Positions 19,601-28,031 of a stretch of 64,000 bases of DNA are shown here, piece by piece. The notes below the pieces were generated by a model that worked only from the letters and a program-made list of their open reading frames with translations, made no database searches and was not told where the DNA came from. Source of the stretch: Candidatus Poribacteria bacterium (GTDB lineage: Bacteria > Poribacteria > WGA-4E > PCPOR2b); NCBI GenBank assembly GCA_028819845.1, contig JAPPKS010000027.1:124001-188000 (forward strand), given 5' to 3'. The position numbers and the translations under genes are program-made. How positions within the stretch are numbered: the stretch's first letter is position 1; each line of letters opens with the position of its first letter.

Positions 19601-22109
19601 CCTCGGCGCGATGTTCGCGGTCATAGTCGCCGTTTGGTGTATCTCTCGCTGTGAGCCGAATATTGTATGTGCCGTCAGGTACGGTTTGCGTATCCCACCG
19701 ATAGAGCGTATTTCTGTCCACAGGTTGGTTTGAGGTGAACACAGATTGACCCGAAATCTGAATCTCGTAATCGTGAAAATCCATATCGGTCGCGCTACCC
19801 TCGATTCCATAAACTCCCTTGATGACCGCGCCGCGCTTCGGATTGGTTATTAGAACAGTTGGCGGTTTCGAATCGATAATAAACTCTGCCTGCGCACCGA
19901 GCAGATCCAGGTTTTCCTCTCGATCTATCGCTTGAACGATGAATCGATGGCCGCCTTCCGCCAGGCCTGTCAGCGAAACACGATTCGAAAAACCGTCGTC
20001 ATCGGTAGGCATTGGTAGGTTGCCATCAAGTTTGTATTGATAGCGTAGTTCTCGGGTTGGCGTGCTAAGATCTCCTCCTTCAAACTTAAAGATAACGCTC
20101 GTATCTCCAACAATTTCACCGTTTGTGGGACCTTCGATTATGCGCGTGGTTGGCGGTATCATCTCCTGATTAAAATGGCTGACGCCGCCGTTATCCTTAC
20201 TCCCAAACCAGAGCACGCCATCAGCCGGTTTGATGATGACGGAGATGTTATTGCTGTTTAAACCGTCGCTTGCCGTGATTGAGCGCGCAAATCGATTGGT
20301 CTGAAACAGACTGACCCCATCAACCGTGCCAATCCACATTCTATCGGGTTCATCCCGGAATAGCGCTTGTACACGGTTATCTACCAATCCATCATCAGTC
20401 GTCAGTCGATTCGTCTGCTGCAGCGCTTCTCCATCTAAAATTAGGATGCCATCACTTGTCCCAATCCATATGCTGCCGTCGGAAGATTCCATAATAGCAT
20501 TGATGGATCCGCTAATATTAGGGCTGATCCGGTTCAAAATTCCTCCATGGTAAACCCACAACTCGCCATCGCTTGCAGCGTCGCCAACAGTGCCAAAAAA
20601 CAGACGCCCTCGTGAATCTGAATACATCACGGCGACTATTTCGCCGAATTCCTCAAAAATGTCTTCTTCAGCATGCCATTGGTCACCATCAAATCGATCT
20701 AGACCGGGGAAGAAGCCCGGTTCATCGGCAAGCAAAATTCCTGTACCCACCCAAACATCACCCGCTGCGTCAACGGCCAAAGATTGAACGCTGTCATTTT
20801 TTAGCCCATCCGCTCTCCGAAAATGCCGCCATATGGAAGGCTCATCCGCAATTATTGGACTAAATACCACAATGCCCGAGTCTGTACCGACCCAAAGGCG
20901 GTCCTCGGCGTCTTCGGCGAGCACGCGTATGTCGCGTCCCAGTAGTTCTTCTACCGATTCGATTTTCCTGCCGCTATACCGAACCAATCCGTTGCGAGTG
21001 CCTACCCACGTTGTCCCGCCGCCATCCGTCAACATTGATGTCACTTGGTTATCACTCAATCCGTCATTTGTCGTAATCGATCTCCACAATCTATCGGTGA
21101 AACTGACACCGTTATCTCGTGTGCCCACCCAAATTCCACCTTCCCGTGATTCAAACAGCGTCTGGATATTGTTGCTCGCCAACCCGTGTCCTTTTGTCAA
21201 ATGCCTCCATCTTCCGCGGCTGAACAGGCTGATTCCCACGCTGGTGCCAATCCACACTGTTTCTTCAACGTCAATTTTTATGGACTGGACTCTGTTGCCG
21301 ATTAGTTCCGGCGAAGTTATAATCTGCCAAGTTGTACCGTCGTAAATCGCTGCCCCCTCAGTCGTTCCGACCCAAATGTTGTTCAAGGGATCGGATGTAA
21401 TCGCTTCTACATCGCCGTTCGGCAATCCGTCCTCAATACGGAAAACCTCCCACTCGGCGCCGTCAAAACGGCTAACTAAGTAAGGGCGGTTTGGCCGTGA
21501 AAGCCCAAACCACAAATTACCCATTTTATCTTCATAAACGACACGTACGCCTTTGTTAACACTGCCTTCTTCAGCATTTGGCGCAGCACGCCACCTGTTC
21601 CCATCGAACCAGTTGGCGCCAGAAGGCGTTCCAACCCAAATCTCGCCATTCTGGCGCCGCACGGCTGCCGTAATCGAATTGTCGATTAACCCATCAGCCG
21701 TAGTGTAGTGATGCACCCAATCCATCCCGCCATTGCGCGGCATCCCTTGAAAGACGCCCCCACTAGTCATCACCCAGATGAACCCATCTATATCGCTAAA
21801 AATATGATTAATATCACTACTGCTCGAATCGCCGATTGAAACTTCAATTACATGCCAGAAACCATTGAAACAACTCAAACCGCTGCTCGTCGCAAGCCAA
21901 ATCTGTCCGAAGCTGTCTTCTGCGATCGACCGAACATTGTTGCTGCTGAGTCCATCGTGGATTCGTGTGAAGCTGCGCCATTGGAAGGTCTGTTGGGCGG
22001 GCGCGGGCAAAAGGCAAAACTCGAAGAAGTTCAAAAGCCAAACTGCGTATAAGGTATATTTGATAGATTGTCGCCGTAACCTATAATACATGGAGCATCG
22101 TCCCGTCAT
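16686..22109 (-). CDS. giant secreted Reg_prop beta-propeller protein with tandem Ig-like domains and FlgD-type C-terminus
   Basis: 1807 residues. A signal peptide/hydrophobic segment is at about 18-39 (YTLYAVWLLNFFEFCLLPAPAQ). Residues about 45-640 are a double or extended propeller of two-component-regulator (Reg_prop) repeats, each with DGLxxNxVxxIxxDxxGxxWVGT. About 650-1560 hold roughly nine Ig-like modules of the form PPTVxIxxPxxGxxVxGxxxIxGxAxDxxFxxYxLxY. About 1570-1660 is a ZU5-like segment (RIVFPPNSLPESTYVTI). The last 90 residues form a FlgD-like Ig unit (SISFRLNQPSNVTVRIYNEAGRLRR) typical of surface attachment. Reg_prop propellers normally form the periplasmic sensor of hybrid kinases; here the propeller is free-standing and the kinase is encoded four genes down the same operon. 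The start is the first ATG; 22091 is an alternative. Confidence 0.85.
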   Translation of the reverse strand: MTGRCSMYYRLRRQSIKYTLYAVWLLNFFEFCLLPAPAQQTFQWRSFTRIHDGLSSNNVRSIAEDSFGQIWLATSSGLSCFNGFWHVIEVSIGDSSSSDINHIFSDIDGFIWVMTSGGVFQGMPRNGGMDWVHHYTTADGLIDNSITAAVRRQNGEIWVGTPSGANWFDGNRWRAAPNAEEGSVNKGVRVVYEDKMGNLWFGLSRPNRPYLVSRFDGAEWEVFRIEDGLPNGDVEAITSDPLNNIWVGTTEGAAIYDGTTWQIITSPELIGNRVQSIKIDVEETVWIGTSVGISLFSRGRWRHLTKGHGLASNNIQTLFESREGGIWVGTRDNGVSFTDRLWRSITTNDGLSDNQVTSMLTDGGGTTWVGTRNGLVRYSGRKIESVEELLGRDIRVLAEDAEDRLWVGTDSGIVVFSPIIADEPSIWRHFRRADGLKNDSVQSLAVDAAGDVWVGTGILLADEPGFFPGLDRFDGDQWHAEEDIFEEFGEIVAVMYSDSRGRLFFGTVGDAASDGELWVYHGGILNRISPNISGSINAIMESSDGSIWIGTSDGILILDGEALQQTNRLTTDDGLVDNRVQALFRDEPDRMWIGTVDGVSLFQTNRFARSITASDGLNSNNISVIIKPADGVLWFGSKDNGGVSHFNQEMIPPTTRIIEGPTNGEIVGDTSVIFKFEGGDLSTPTRELRYQYKLDGNLPMPTDDDGFSNRVSLTGLAEGGHRFIVQAIDREENLDLLGAQAEFIIDSKPPTVLITNPKRGAVIKGVYGIEGSATDMDFHDYEIQISGQSVFTSNQPVDRNTLYRWDTQTVPDGTYNIRLTARDTPNGDYDREHRAEEMISVEVDNTLPGAKIKQPLPEATVSGETEVEIELTDLHLMSYRLEFTRAASKTDTPEEITSGSISDSPLSIVKQVPWNSSTVYGHVMLRAAVADAAGNEGVSEVVPIFLDNEGAKPVVEIHRPNGINPISKETAVTATVGVGTAPDTFIENISLDYRRIDDLQGWKPLRGGRLTLNNEEITRWDTTALPDGEYLLRLSAKDSNGYSSNFERKVFLDNTPPTGIIRFPQDGDVRKAERIDVIGTATDENFEGFELEYSVNGETWILIPGLNTSVESERLGSWNAAALPGGAYLLRLTVVDKAGLETTTEVSVVLDDSDVISLITSPKQDAYVSGQVRITGTANDPNFNRFHLEYRLAGVNGAWRPIPDLFSPDKPKENEPLADWNTPQLDENFEVRLTAFDDSGKSETHIVPVHVDNLKPSAHIIKVQSRHAESQASGILSGEIEIFGEATDVHFKDFRLDFRPTDYSGDWQPIPVLNSTRPRRNTTLAIWRNTPQIDGEYEIRLEVEDKSGKSNPAFMRVEIDNQSPIVEISQPSHRQLVFTTIEIIGTASDKYLEAYQLDFRAEGTAEWQQIIRATHPKEAAVLGEWEPPMVDGGYEIRLRAFDFDGSRQPSESIVQVLVDRLPPQAEIHSPTVNQQLPRRVDILGTADDLNFNGYVIEYSGGQSPDIWRPISKTGFLKPVNEGLLAEWSVPELSSGEYSLRLRVEDGAGHESATSVKVFFRERVERQNNSVVQSEDGIARIVFPPNSLPESTYVTINPVQSANGPSSASSDEMLNGGGSPNVIPRFDTIYNFEPANLQLHRLKPATIEFAVQELTPAMRNEALTISHWDGDRWKPIGGTINERQGTISTVVSGLGQYAVTTAPPVEVDGDVIIADLTCQPRLFSPNKNESTSISFRLNQPSNVTVRIYNEAGRLRRNLRESEQLSTGRHVFWWDGRDDDMRRVVSNFYIVTVEAEGALARKAVIVQNN

Positions 22110-22212
22110 ACTGGCATGTGTTGCTGCGCTAATCCACCGGACCCCGCTAAAATGGAGAGGAAGTACTGAATTTCTATGTGAAAACCTGCGAATCGGAAGT
22201 TCGCGAGCAGAG

Positions 22213-24600
22213 TTATTTCACAATCGTCATAGCCCGAGTAGCCTTGAATGACCGCGTTGAGATGGTGTAGAAATATACACCGCTGGCGGCAGGTTCACCC
22301 CATCGATCCCTCCCATCCCAATAGGCCGCATCAGTTCGCCTGATGTACGAACTAGCTTCGACATGGCCCAACGCAAGTTTACGGACTAGTGTTCCATTAA
22401 CATCGTGAATTATGATTGTCACATCCCCGTCTGCGGCAAGCTGGAAAGGAATCCATGTTTCCGGATTGAACGGATTCGGATAGTTTTGAAATAATATATC
22501 TTGGCTAGGCGAAACCGATGACAGCAGATGACGTAAAACCTGTCTTGTTCGAACAAATGGTAAAGAATTATCAGGACTGTGCTGCAAAATTGTGTAGATA
22601 CGTTCTAGCGCATTGCGTGTTTTTGGTAATAAAATCGGTCGATGGCGGGATGCTATGTACACTTCCTTCGTTTGGTGGAAATGCGGTGCAGCAGAGGTTC
22701 CTTGTCCGTCCATCAGATAGGATTCACCAATGTAGTTTCCAACAAGAACTATGTCCTTGAGATCGACAACTCCGTCACTGTTGACGTCAGGATTCAGCCC
22801 CAAATCCACAGTAATTTCTTTTCCAAAGTATTTTGCAACCGTGCTGAGATCGAAAACGTCAACAATTCCGTCTCCATTGACATCCCACGGTCTTGCTGGA
22901 TCTGCGACCTCAATCTGTGAGTTGTAAATATTACAGTGAATCTGTTCCCCTGCCGAGTTGACAAGTTTGAGATTATTCAATCGAATGGTACTTGTGCCGA
23001 TGCCTTTGCCACTGAACAACATTTTTAACAGCGTGCCGCTTCCGCTCACACCACCGGCGCCAAGTTTGGTTGCAACAACATCTCTGAACACGCCCAAATC
23101 CCGATTAATATCAACGGCTTTGCCACGCCCAAATTCACCAAAAATATTCCTGAATTCGGTAACCGTGACTAGATTGAGAACATTGGGATTCGTCCATTGA
23201 AGATCAAACTGAAATCCTGCGAGATCTATTGCAGAATGAATTTTAACTTCTATATGAAACTCCTCCCCCAAATTTACTTGGCGGCGCGGCGGCAGGATTA
23301 AAACGTCGCAGGTAAGGGGTGGTTCAAACGGTATGCTAAACGACCTAGGTTCAGACCATTCGCCGACCTGTCCGAGGCTGCCCGCACGGACACGCCACCA
23401 ATAGGCTGGTGTTTCTCCGTTGACTTCAAAGTCAAACTGGCTTTCTGTAACCGTTTTTAGTTTAGTCTCCTCCATAAAGTCTGGATTGTCGGAGATTTCA
23501 ACATCGTAATAAACCGAGTCTTCGACTGCCTCCCAACTTAGGGTAATTTGCGCCGTTTCAATGAGATCGCCGTCATCGGGATGGTTAAGCGTAGGGGTCA
23601 AATGGCTGGAGTTCCATATGATTATTGTGCCATCAACTGCTCCCGCGGTGGCCAATCGAAATCCATCGAAACTAAAGTCCAATGCATGCCGCGATTTCGA
23701 GTCGAACGATCTGAGTGTGCTGCCCGATGTGAAGTCCAACAGTTTTAGCGGGTTGTCGTTCTCGACGTGGCGCAACCCTACCGCTAGCAATCTCCCTTCC
23801 GGACTAAAGCCAAGCGAAAGTACTTCGCGATTGTACATTGCGAAGGGGGACTGAAAGACAGCTTCCTCGCTGCTTGCATTAGCATCCCAAACGCGCACTG
23901 TGTGGTCCCATGACCCTGAAGCAACCAGATTTTTATTAGGGTGAAATGCCAGAGACCAAACGCGGTTTGTATGACCGGTAAAGATATTGGTCGGTGTTTG
24001 ATTTATCAGGTTTCCATCGCTGTCCGGAGCATTCCAAAGACGAACAGTTCGGTCTTCTGACGCGGATGCTATCCTTTCGCCATCGGGACTGAATGCTACG
24101 GCCCAGATGGTAGCGCCATGTCCTTCTAAAGTCGAAATTAGCCGGCCAGTATCAACTTCCCATAATCTGAGCACCTTATCAATCGAACCCGCAGCCAGCC
24201 ATTTTCCCTCAGAGCAAAAAGCTACTGATGTCAACCCGTCCTGTTGTCCATAAAACTGGCGAATCTCTTCTTGCGCGCCAACGTCCCATAACCGCAGACT
24301 TCCGTCTACAGAAGCCGATGCAAGATTGCCATTATTCCGGAAAGCAAGGTCCATTATTTGGCCGGTGTGCCCGTTAAGCGTATAGATGTGGTCGCCTGTC
24401 GCGGCATCCCAAATGTAAATTTCATATTTGTTATTTTCACCATCGCCGCCGGAGGCAAGCCACTGCCCATCTGGGCTGAAATCAATCGCAAGCACGCGAT
24501 GTGTATGCCCAAACAGAAACTGGTGAGGCAATTCGGAACGGCCATCTATGCAAATAATCAGTGAAACAAAAAATGGAAACAGTAAAATTAAGCGTTTCAT
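22213..24600 (-). CDS. secreted WD40 propeller with FN3, cohesin, dockerin and C-terminal sorting domains
   Basis: 795 residues. A signal peptide (RLILLFPFFVSLIICIDG) precedes about seven WD40 blades (about 25-340; GHTHRVLAIDFSPDGQWLASGG, HTVRVWDANA). An FN3-like module follows (about 345-430; ITLSWEAVEDSVYYDVEISD). Then comes a cohesin-like domain (about 435-570; VNLGEEFHIEVKIHSAIDLAGFQFDL). A dockerin pair follows (about 578-640) with two Ca-binding loops, DVNGDGIVDVFDL and DVNSDGVVDLKDI. The C-terminal 100 residues start with NYPNPFNPETWIPFQLA and end with an FlgD-like unit (YWDGRDRWGEPAASGVYFY). Cohesin and dockerin in one chain outside cellulosomes implies self-assembly or scaffold formation on the surface (inference). 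It lies just upstream (103 bp) of the Reg_prop gene on the same strand. Confidence 0.88.
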   Translation of the reverse strand: MKRLILLFPFFVSLIICIDGRSELPHQFLFGHTHRVLAIDFSPDGQWLASGGDGENNKYEIYIWDAATGDHIYTLNGHTGQIMDLAFRNNGNLASASVDGSLRLWDVGAQEEIRQFYGQQDGLTSVAFCSEGKWLAAGSIDKVLRLWEVDTGRLISTLEGHGATIWAVAFSPDGERIASASEDRTVRLWNAPDSDGNLINQTPTNIFTGHTNRVWSLAFHPNKNLVASGSWDHTVRVWDANASSEEAVFQSPFAMYNREVLSLGFSPEGRLLAVGLRHVENDNPLKLLDFTSGSTLRSFDSKSRHALDFSFDGFRLATAGAVDGTIIIWNSSHLTPTLNHPDDGDLIETAQITLSWEAVEDSVYYDVEISDNPDFMEETKLKTVTESQFDFEVNGETPAYWWRVRAGSLGQVGEWSEPRSFSIPFEPPLTCDVLILPPRRQVNLGEEFHIEVKIHSAIDLAGFQFDLQWTNPNVLNLVTVTEFRNIFGEFGRGKAVDINRDLGVFRDVVATKLGAGGVSGSGTLLKMLFSGKGIGTSTIRLNNLKLVNSAGEQIHCNIYNSQIEVADPARPWDVNGDGIVDVFDLSTVAKYFGKEITVDLGLNPDVNSDGVVDLKDIVLVGNYIGESYLMDGQGTSAAPHFHQTKEVYIASRHRPILLPKTRNALERIYTILQHSPDNSLPFVRTRQVLRHLLSSVSPSQDILFQNYPNPFNPETWIPFQLAADGDVTIIIHDVNGTLVRKLALGHVEASSYIRRTDAAYWDGRDRWGEPAASGVYFYTISTRSFKATRAMTIVK

Positions 24601-24908
24601 AACTTAGTCCGAATTTTGATAGATCGAAACGTAAGATGTAGTCACTATATTCTTTAACATGTCTAAAAGTAACACGCATATTTCATGCCAACACATCGAA
24701 ATTTCACCTAAAAACCGCTCTCCGCGCATTCTATCACACGTTCACGGTATTATCCAAATCAAAATCGAAATGCCCGCTGGCGGCTGTTTCCGGGCTTTTC
24801 CTGCCAATGATTCACAATTGCGGGCGTTGTTACACACACAGGGGTACCAAAAAAAAGGGCATAGAATCTGGAGTGAAGGCTCGCAACTATCAGGACGACA
24901 GCTTTCAA
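24601..24908. other. intergenic region, nothing recognised
   Basis: 308 bp between the WD40 gene and the MEMO1-family gene. It contains an A8 tract followed by GGG near 24850 but no hairpin, repeat or credible reading frame that I can support. Confidence 0.35.
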
Positions 24909-25808
24909 TCAACAATAGATAGCAGCCGCCATATAACTGACCACCTGATCTCGCCGTCCGTCGCGAACATCTCCCGAATTCGCAGCTTCAAGCACTTCTA
25001 TCCGTGTTCCACCGAGTCGCCTCCCCGCTTCCAGAGTCGCATAAACCGCGCCAGTGCTGCACATCATGCAGTGGAGTCTGGATACGGCATGAGTTCGCAG
25101 ATAGTCCGCTATCTGCTTGCGTAACTCATCAGCGTCGAAGCGCTGTATTGCTTCAATGACCACCTGATCCGATTGCACTGCCTCATCATACGATGGATAG
25201 TGGCAGATATCCGTACTACAAATCAAGAGCGCAGAGCGTCCGCGCATCGCCTCGGCGATTGCCTTGCCCAACGTGATGACGTTTTTGGGCGAGTCGTCTT
25301 GCACCAAGTATGGGACGATGCGGAAGTCGGTAATCGCCCCTTGCAAAAACGGCAACTGTACCTCCAAACTGTGCTCGTAAACATGTGCTTCGGGTAGATG
25401 GACAACCCTCCGGTTTCGCCGCAATATCTCACCCGCTAATTCGCCGTCAATCTCAATCTCCCCAAGCGGCGTTCGGAACCGGCCGCGGCCGTAGATTGCT
25501 GCACCCTGCACGGGATGGCGGTGGCTTAAACCGATAAGAATTACGGAATCGAAAGACTTTCCCGCCAACTGCCTGTAGGCGTGTCCCGCAACGCGGCCAG
25601 AAAAATGGTAGCCCGCATGGGGCGAGATAAGTCCGATGAGTTCACCATCCATAAATCTTGGTTCCGCATTGTCAATGAGCCCTCGTACCTGTGTTGACAG
25701 AATCTCTGGAGAATTTGGATAGAAACTGCCGGCGAACACGGGCGGTCGCACCGCTGTTTTCTGGGGCTCAACAACTTCAGCAAATGTCGGTTGGCTTCTC
25801 CGCTGCAA
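24909..25808 (-). CDS. AmmeMemoRadiSam system protein B (MEMO1 family)
   Basis: 299 residues. Family hallmarks are RPPVFAGSFYPNSPE near the N-terminus, LIGLISPHAGYHFSGRVAGHAY, ILIGLSHRHPVQGAAIY, HEHSLEVQLPFLQ-like EHSLEVQLPFLQ, and STDICHYPSYDEA, with metal-binding histidines equivalent to those of MEMO1. The start is a TTG at 25808 with GGAG 9-10 nt upstream; the next ATG would delete the conserved N-terminus. MEMO1 proteins bind iron or copper and are related to class III extradiol dioxygenases. In prokaryotes they often sit with an AMMECR1 protein and a radical SAM enzyme, but neither partner is adjacent here, so the biochemical role is open. Confidence 0.88.
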   Translation of the reverse strand: MQRRSQPTFAEVVEPQKTAVRPPVFAGSFYPNSPEILSTQVRGLIDNAEPRFMDGELIGLISPHAGYHFSGRVAGHAYRQLAGKSFDSVILIGLSHRHPVQGAAIYGRGRFRTPLGEIEIDGELAGEILRRNRRVVHLPEAHVYEHSLEVQLPFLQGAITDFRIVPYLVQDDSPKNVITLGKAIAEAMRGRSALLICSTDICHYPSYDEAVQSDQVVIEAIQRFDADELRKQIADYLRTHAVSRLHCMMCSTGAVYATLEAGRRLGGTRIEVLEAANSGDVRDGRRDQVVSYMAAAIYC

Positions 25809-26120
25809 TGTGATAATCTCCGGCTAGCCCTTTCCCGTTCGTCGTCGTGTCGTATGCAGACGGCCAGACGCTAATCAGCGTAGGCTGCTATCTAACCGGT
25901 GGGATTTGTCTTGAGCAAGTGATTCAACTCGGCAGGTGCATGGTCAATGCTAACGTCTTGGACCGTGCGTCGATTATTTTTTTTGGCAGTGACTTTCGTC
26001 TCTTGCGTTGAGGGAAAGTTGTAAAGTAGAATAGAAAGGTCGGGAGGTTTGATATCGGGGAATGCCATTCCTAGAGATAAAGTTCAGCAAAAAAACCGGT
26101 ATCGCCGCGGCATACTGCAA
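25809..26120. other. intergenic region, nothing recognised
   Basis: 312 bp between two minus-strand genes. It includes a T-rich run near 25975-25984. No supported gene, repeat or regulatory site. Confidence 0.35.
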
Positions 26121-27413
26121 TCAGGAATCAATTAAAATAGGAACCCTATGAATTACATTTCCGAGATATCCTCCGGGGTTCCAAGGTTGCCTGAAAGGTT
26201 GTGCGTTGCCCTTATTGTCAAACGCACGCGCCCATATTTCATAGTATCCTCTTTTCTCAAAGGCGGTTTCGGTCTCCCAATGATACCAAGCGTACCGATT
26301 CGACGGTTTGATCAGCCTGGTCTCTTGCCACTTGATGCCGTAATCAGTTGAAATTTGAACTTTATCGACTTTGTTTTCTCCCGACCATGCGTGGCCCCCA
26401 ACCTGAACAGGCGACCCTGCACTGATTTCCAGTCTATCAGAGTCCGTGGCGGCGTTCGATTTAGGTCTGGTGATGAGCGACTTGATTAACGCTGACGTGG
26501 CAATTTCCATCTCGTTTTCGGGCGATGTGATTCCTGGCACCGGAGGATGTGCCGGTATGCGGTAAGAGTACCCGCTCATTTTCTTCGAGTCATGAACTCG
26601 ATCTCTAATCAATATGCGGTTCAACCACTTCTGCATCGCACTGCCAATCCAACCCGGCACAATCAGTCTCGCGGGAAATCCGTGTGCCGCCGGCAAATCC
26701 TCTCCGTTCATCTTGAAAGCAATCAACGTATGCTCATCCATTGCCTTCTCAATCGGAATCCCCCGAGAAAACGCTTCCCCCGAATCAACCGGTAGGTCTT
26801 CGCCGTAGTTACCGGTGTAAACGGCGGTATTTTTTAAGCCCGCGGCTTTCAAGACATCGCGCAAGCGCACCCCGGTCCATTTGCTGCAGCCGACCGCACC
26901 ACGAATCCACTGCGTTCCGTCAACTCTCGGTGTGAATAGACTCCTGCCATTTCCTGCACATTCCACCACCGCATGCGCTGTCACGTTTGGGAAACGCATT
27001 AGGTCGTCCATCGAAAGCGTGAGTTTTCTATGAACCTCCCCATCAATCGTCAATTTCCAACCATGTAAATCGCCGAACTTGGCGCGTTTCGGTATGCTGC
27101 TGTTGTTGCGCACGAAATGCCGAATAGTGGGCGTTACGTCCGCGTCAAGCAGGTGCGGCGGAAACTCACCGTTAAATGGATTCTGCGAGTGAACAATCAT
27201 ATCCGGTTTCGGGAGTAAATTCGGTGCAATCTCCCCCCAAGCGTTGGGGATGAGTCCTCCGCCAAACAGTCCTGGCACGGCAACTTCCGAACCTGCGCCA
27301 AAAACGCCCAGTCCCGCAAGCACAGCCCCTTTGCTTAACGTTGCAAGGAACCGCCGCCGCGTATAACGACTGCGTGAAGAACGGTTAGTAAAGGTATGCT
27401 TATGTTCCATCAT
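26121..27413 (-). CDS. Tat-exported sulfite-oxidase-family molybdopterin oxidoreductase (SoxC/SorA-like)
   Basis: 430 residues. The N-terminus has a twin-arginine signal (YTRRRFLATLSKGAVLAGLG, residues about 17-36), so the protein folds with cofactor before export. The molybdenum-ligating cysteine is C152 in VVECAGNGRS. Other family marks are TRVDGTQWIRGAVGC-like RVDGTQWIRGAVG, HGFPARLIVPGWIGSAMQKWL and a C-terminal Mo-co dimerisation domain (VQVGGHAWSGENKVDKVQIS, WARAFDNKGNAQPFRQPWNPGGY). There is no haem domain. The likely reaction is oxidation of sulfite or a related sulfur compound; a SoxC role would need soxD and the other sox genes, which are not in the window. It stands divergent from the selenoprotein peroxiredoxin, 618 bp away. 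Confidence 0.9.
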   Translation of the reverse strand: MMEHKHTFTNRSSRSRYTRRRFLATLSKGAVLAGLGVFGAGSEVAVPGLFGGGLIPNAWGEIAPNLLPKPDMIVHSQNPFNGEFPPHLLDADVTPTIRHFVRNNSSIPKRAKFGDLHGWKLTIDGEVHRKLTLSMDDLMRFPNVTAHAVVECAGNGRSLFTPRVDGTQWIRGAVGCSKWTGVRLRDVLKAAGLKNTAVYTGNYGEDLPVDSGEAFSRGIPIEKAMDEHTLIAFKMNGEDLPAAHGFPARLIVPGWIGSAMQKWLNRILIRDRVHDSKKMSGYSYRIPAHPPVPGITSPENEMEIATSALIKSLITRPKSNAATDSDRLEISAGSPVQVGGHAWSGENKVDKVQISTDYGIKWQETRLIKPSNRYAWYHWETETAFEKRGYYEIWARAFDNKGNAQPFRQPWNPGGYLGNVIHRVPILIDS

Positions 27414-27690
27414 TCAATATCCATCTAACACGCAGGTAGCAAGCAATAACGACGAATTGAGGTATTCGCGCGCAAACTCTCATTACATGTAATTTATACC
27501 ATATAGAGAAAATTATTTTGGTTGGCTCTGCACTTCCACCGGATGAAGAATGCTTAATATCTAAAATTCGATTCCTGGATTTACCGCAAGCCAAGCATTA
27601 ATTTCCTCTTGCAAGCACAACGCCGTTTTGGACATTCTACGAAAATAACCACCTAATATTGCAAATATTTTGGTTTGCACGCTAACCTCT

Positions 27691-27716
27691 GTTTGATGTT
27701 TTATCAAACATCAAAC
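27691..27716. promoter_or_regulatory. 11-bp perfect inverted repeat
   Basis: GTTTGATGTTT and AAACATCAAAC flank a TATC centre, giving a perfect 11-bp arm palindrome. There is no adjoining T-tract, so it looks more like an operator or a cruciform/RNA hairpin than a rho-independent terminator. It lies about 270 bp upstream of the peroxiredoxin promoter. Confidence 0.4.
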
Positions 27717-27962
27717 GAAATAGTCCAATTGAAGCATTTCGGATTAATAACCGGGAATGCTGCACAATGCGGGATTTACACGACAGTCTCGCTTCTAACC
27801 GTGCCGATTATTCTACACTTTTTCGTGGATTGTGTCTATTAATTTACGGCTTCAATCCCAACGCAACAATCCGGTTTCGCGGTGCAGCGGGCACAACCGG
27901 AGAATCTGCGGATGCTCCTCCATGAGTAACAGCGTATTACGGTTGTGCGTTTTGAATCGGTC

Positions 27963-27991
27963 TTGACGGCTGCGGTGCGGATTGATATAAT
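27963..27991 (+). promoter_or_regulatory. sigma-70 promoter of the peroxiredoxin gene
   Basis: TTGACG (27963-27968), a 17-nt spacer and a perfect TATAAT (27986-27991). Expected transcription start is near 27998, leaving a leader of about 34 nt with AGGAG at 28021-28025 before the ATG at 28032. Confidence 0.7.
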
Positions 27992-28031
27992 GCTGGCTTA
28001 AAATAAACTCGCAAATACACAGGAGAATCGG

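Larger units (their letters stand above)
27414..28031. other. divergent intergenic region between molybdoenzyme and peroxiredoxin genes
   Basis: About 620 bp, AT-rich, without a gene I can support. It contains a strong inverted repeat at 27691-27716 and a near-consensus sigma-70 promoter at 27963-27991 for the peroxiredoxin. Confidence 0.5.
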
